Shown here one piece after another: positions 21,768 to 23,181 of a DNA stretch of 23,181 nt (positions are counted from its first letter, which is position 1; each line of letters opens with the position of its first letter). The stretch is from Stygibacter sp964604155 (GTDB taxonomy: Bacteria; Cloacimonadota; Cloacimonadia; Cloacimonadales; TCS61), in the NCBI GenBank assembly GCA_964604155.1, contig CAZRXY010000141.1, forward strand, positions 1 through 23,181. Reading direction: 5' to 3'. The notes under the pieces are model-generated. The model was not told where the DNA came from and ran no database searches. It saw only the letters and a program-made list of their open reading frames with translations. A program made the position numbers and the translations under genes.

Positions 21768-22662
21768 CGGATGTAATTATCCCTAATGCCATAGTGAGCA
21801 TTTTGGTCTCGGCACTATCTGCTCGTGAAGCTATCAAAACAGGAACCTTTGCACCTAGTACAACGTGAGCAACCCGGTAATTGCAATAGTAGGTGAGACT
21901 TTTGCCAAAAATATTTCCTGATTCTATGTTTGGCACTACTAATATATCTGCATTGCCGGCGACAGGTGAATCTATTCCTTTAATCTGAGCGGCAGCAAGT
22001 GATACAGCATTATCAAAGGCCAGAGGTCCCTCAATTATACAGCCCTTGATCTGTCCCCGATTATTCATCTTAGTAATAAGAGCTGCATCTACGGTAGAAG
22101 GTATCTTGGGGTTTACCTGCTCGGTGTGTGTGAGGAGTGCCACTTTTGGTAGAGGATTACCTAAAGCATGAGCCACCCTGACGCAATTGGAAATAATTGA
22201 TATCTTGTCATTAATATCCGGCAAAGGGATAAAACCGCCGTCTCCCATCAGAACTATCCGTCCCTCTATCTCATAGGCTAATACATCGCTCATCACACTG
22301 TTAGTACGTAATCCCGTATTCTTATCTAAGATTGAGCGTAGCAACGTGCTGGAATCACATATACCCTTCATGATAAGGTCACCCCTGCCCTCGCGAATAA
22401 TCTGTACAGAAACCTCTGCCGCGGTTGATAGATTATCGCCGGTATCTATGATCTCAAAGCTATCTGCCAAGTCCTGTGACTTTCCTTCAAGATAATCAAT
22501 GATAAAATTTTTATCACCCACAAGTATGCTGTCTGCGAGTTGCATTCTCTTTGCCATAAGGGCAGCCTCAAGAGCGGATTTGCTGTGAGCTGCCGCTATC
22601 ACTACCGTCTTGCGATCATTATGCTTCACCATTTCCAGCAATTCATCAAAATTATTGATCAT
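21757..22662 (-). CDS. ptb: Phosphate butyryltransferase (phosphotransacylase family)
   Basis: It converts an acyl-CoA (butyryl-, branched- or acetyl-CoA) plus phosphate to the acyl phosphate, feeding an acid kinase that makes ATP. It is 301 residues, the Ptb size and shorter than most Pta proteins. Conserved stretches include VAHALGNPLPKVALL, the near-invariant RGQIKGCIIEGPLAFDNAVS, VAGNADILVVPNIESGNI and PVLIASRADSAETKM. The frame stays open upstream to 23028, but ATG 22662 has GGAGG at 4-base spacing and begins the family N-terminus (INNFDELLEMVKHNDRKTV). No butyrate kinase gene is adjacent, so the exact acyl substrate is open. It overlaps rlmH by 11 bases. Confidence 0.92.
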   Translation of the reverse strand: MINNFDELLEMVKHNDRKTVVIAAAHSKSALEAALMAKRMQLADSILVGDKNFIIDYLEGKSQDLADSFEIIDTGDNLSTAAEVSVQIIREGRGDLIMKGICDSSTLLRSILDKNTGLRTNSVMSDVLAYEIEGRIVLMGDGGFIPLPDINDKISIISNCVRVAHALGNPLPKVALLTHTEQVNPKIPSTVDAALITKMNNRGQIKGCIIEGPLAFDNAVSLAAAQIKGIDSPVAGNADILVVPNIESGNIFGKSLTYYCNYRVAHVVLGAKVPVLIASRADSAETKMLTMALGIITSGVY

Positions 22663-22789
22663 CAATCCTCCAAGTATATTTTTGCAGCATTTTCTCCACC
22701 ATTTACTTATGGTCAAGAATTTTATTAATAACTGATCTGCCGATCCCTGGATTTCCTTATTCAGGCACATATCAGAATCAAATATCTTG

Positions 22790-22833
22790 CACTCAAAACA
22801 ACACAACAAATAAATGTGCTGTTGTTTGGAGTG
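22790..22833. repeat. Inverted repeat between divergent ptb and a small ORF
   Basis: CACTCAAAACAACA (22790-22803) pairs with TGTTGTTTGGAGTG (22820-22833) with one mismatch, around a 16-base AT-rich loop. It lies in the 222-base region between ptb (minus) and the ORF at 22885 (plus). There is no T tract on either side, so an operator or structured leader is more likely than a terminator. Confidence 0.5.
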
Positions 22834-22884
22834 GAATTGAGGTGGGGGTGAGGTGAATAGATTCTGTGAGGGAAAGGAGAGCAG

Positions 22885-23040
22885 ATGATATTGGTATTGA
22901 ATGTGATAACCACATTGGAGGATGTGCAGAGATTTGATAGTATTCTGCGGGACAATATCTATCCGAGAGAGGAGATAGAGACTGTTTATCTGGGAGATAA
23001 GCTGCCGGAGGCAGAGAGGTTTAGTCATTTAATAAAATGA
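22885..23040 (+). CDS. Small unrecognised 51-residue ORF
   Basis: ATG 22885 has a strong AAGGAG (22874-22879) at 5-base spacing and opens 51 codons ending TGA 23038-23040. The peptide begins MILVLNVITTLEDVQRF and contains NIYPREEIETVYLGDK. It is mixed alpha/beta-like with no signal peptide or membrane helix. I do not recognise it. Its start faintly recalls the beginning of a glycosyltransferase-type fold, so it may be the surviving N-terminus of a larger gene broken by the insertion sequence at the right border. It ends right at the stop of the opposite-strand transposase. Confidence 0.45.
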   Translation: MILVLNVITTLEDVQRFDSILRDNIYPREEIETVYLGDKLPEAERFSHLIK

Positions 23041-23043
23041 CTA
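23022..23043. terminator. Hairpin at the junction of small ORF and transposase
   Basis: A perfect 9-bp stem TAGTCATTT (23022-23030) / AAATGACTA (35-43 of the same block, 23035-23043) with an AATA loop. It covers the stop codons of both convergent frames. It could stop transcription in both directions, or form part of the insertion sequence end. Confidence 0.45.
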
Positions 23044-23181
23044 TCCGTATAGCTCCGCATATGTAATTCCGCAAGAATTTGCACAAGCCGTAATTACTCT
23101 GTCTAATAACTCATTCTCATGAAATCTTCTATTCAACCTGTAGCAGAATTCATCAAGATATGACTGAAGGTGCTTTCTGTC
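23041..23181 (-). CDS. Transposase C-terminus, IS1595/ISXO2-like (partial)
   Basis: A reading frame enters from the right window edge on the minus strand and ends with TAG at 23043-23041, giving 46 residues. It contains KHLQSYLDEFCYRLNRRF and ends ITYAELYG. The H-LQ-YL-EF-xRxNRR block is the hallmark C-terminus of IS1595-family (ISXO2-like) DDE transposases. The rest of the gene, including the catalytic residues, lies outside the window, so intactness cannot be judged. It marks a mobile-element border to the conserved block. Confidence 0.7.
   Translation of the reverse strand, partial: DRKHLQSYLDEFCYRLNRRFHENELLDRVITACANSCGITYAELYG

Noticed and set aside
22663..23028. Extra 122-residue N-terminal extension of the ptb frame
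   Set aside because: The stretch is Cys/His/Gln-rich with no family match. It overlaps an inverted repeat and an opposite ORF with a good ribosome binding site, and ATG 22662 has GGAGG and the family N-terminus.

Overview
The window looks like part of the chromosome of an AT-rich, fermentative, probably anaerobic Gram-negative-type bacterium. It is core-genome DNA with a mobile-element border at the right end. The clues are an F-type ATP synthase whose c subunits carry sodium-type ion-site residues, a phosphate butyryltransferase-type enzyme, a rsmG-parA-parB cluster of the kind usually found near a replication origin, and a HrcA/CIRCE heat-shock operon. A lineage such as Cloacimonadota or another FCB-type phylum would fit, but that is a guess from gene style and not something the sequence proves.

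Layout. (1) 1-560: gene-free DNA holding one copy of a dispersed ~215-bp repeat, then the heat-shock promoter with two tandem, half-degenerate CIRCE operators. (2) 573-6283 (+): hrcA-grpE-dnaK-(hairpin)-dnaJ-rsmE. (3) 6527-8496 (-): a two-gene partner-switching module. It consists of a STAS anti-anti-sigma-like protein and a fused response regulator / degenerate PP2C / RsbW-like kinase. (4) 8497-9102: a second copy of the repeat, with a nearly perfect 32-bp inverted repeat and flanking direct repeats. (5) 9103-21288 (+): one long head-to-tail array: rsmG, parA, parB, an M23 peptidase, atpZ, atpI, atpB, a triple-hairpin c subunit, a single-hairpin c subunit, atpF, atpH, atpA, atpG, atpD, atpC and a DUF4015 secreted protein. 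Gaps are very short or genes overlap, so much of it is probably co-transcribed. (6) 21309-22662 (-): rlmH and ptb, convergent with the array. (7) 22663-23181: an inverted repeat, an orphan 51-codon ORF with a strong ribosome binding site, and the C-terminal end of an IS1595/ISXO2-like transposase running off the window.

Two parS sites bracket the par-atp array. One is embedded in the last codons of rsmG (9723-9738). The other lies between the two convergent genes at the far end (21288-21303). They should load the ParB encoded between them.

The most unusual content is the ATP synthase rotor. One gene encodes three fused c-type hairpins in which only the first keeps the ion-binding glutamate; the other two carry glutamine at that position. 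It sits directly before a normal single-hairpin c gene with a two-carboxylate sodium-type motif. If both are built into the same ring, the rotor would have fewer ion sites than hairpins. Subunit a also carries an extra ~200-residue N-terminal domain. The second notable system is the fused kinase / pseudo-phosphatase partner switch.
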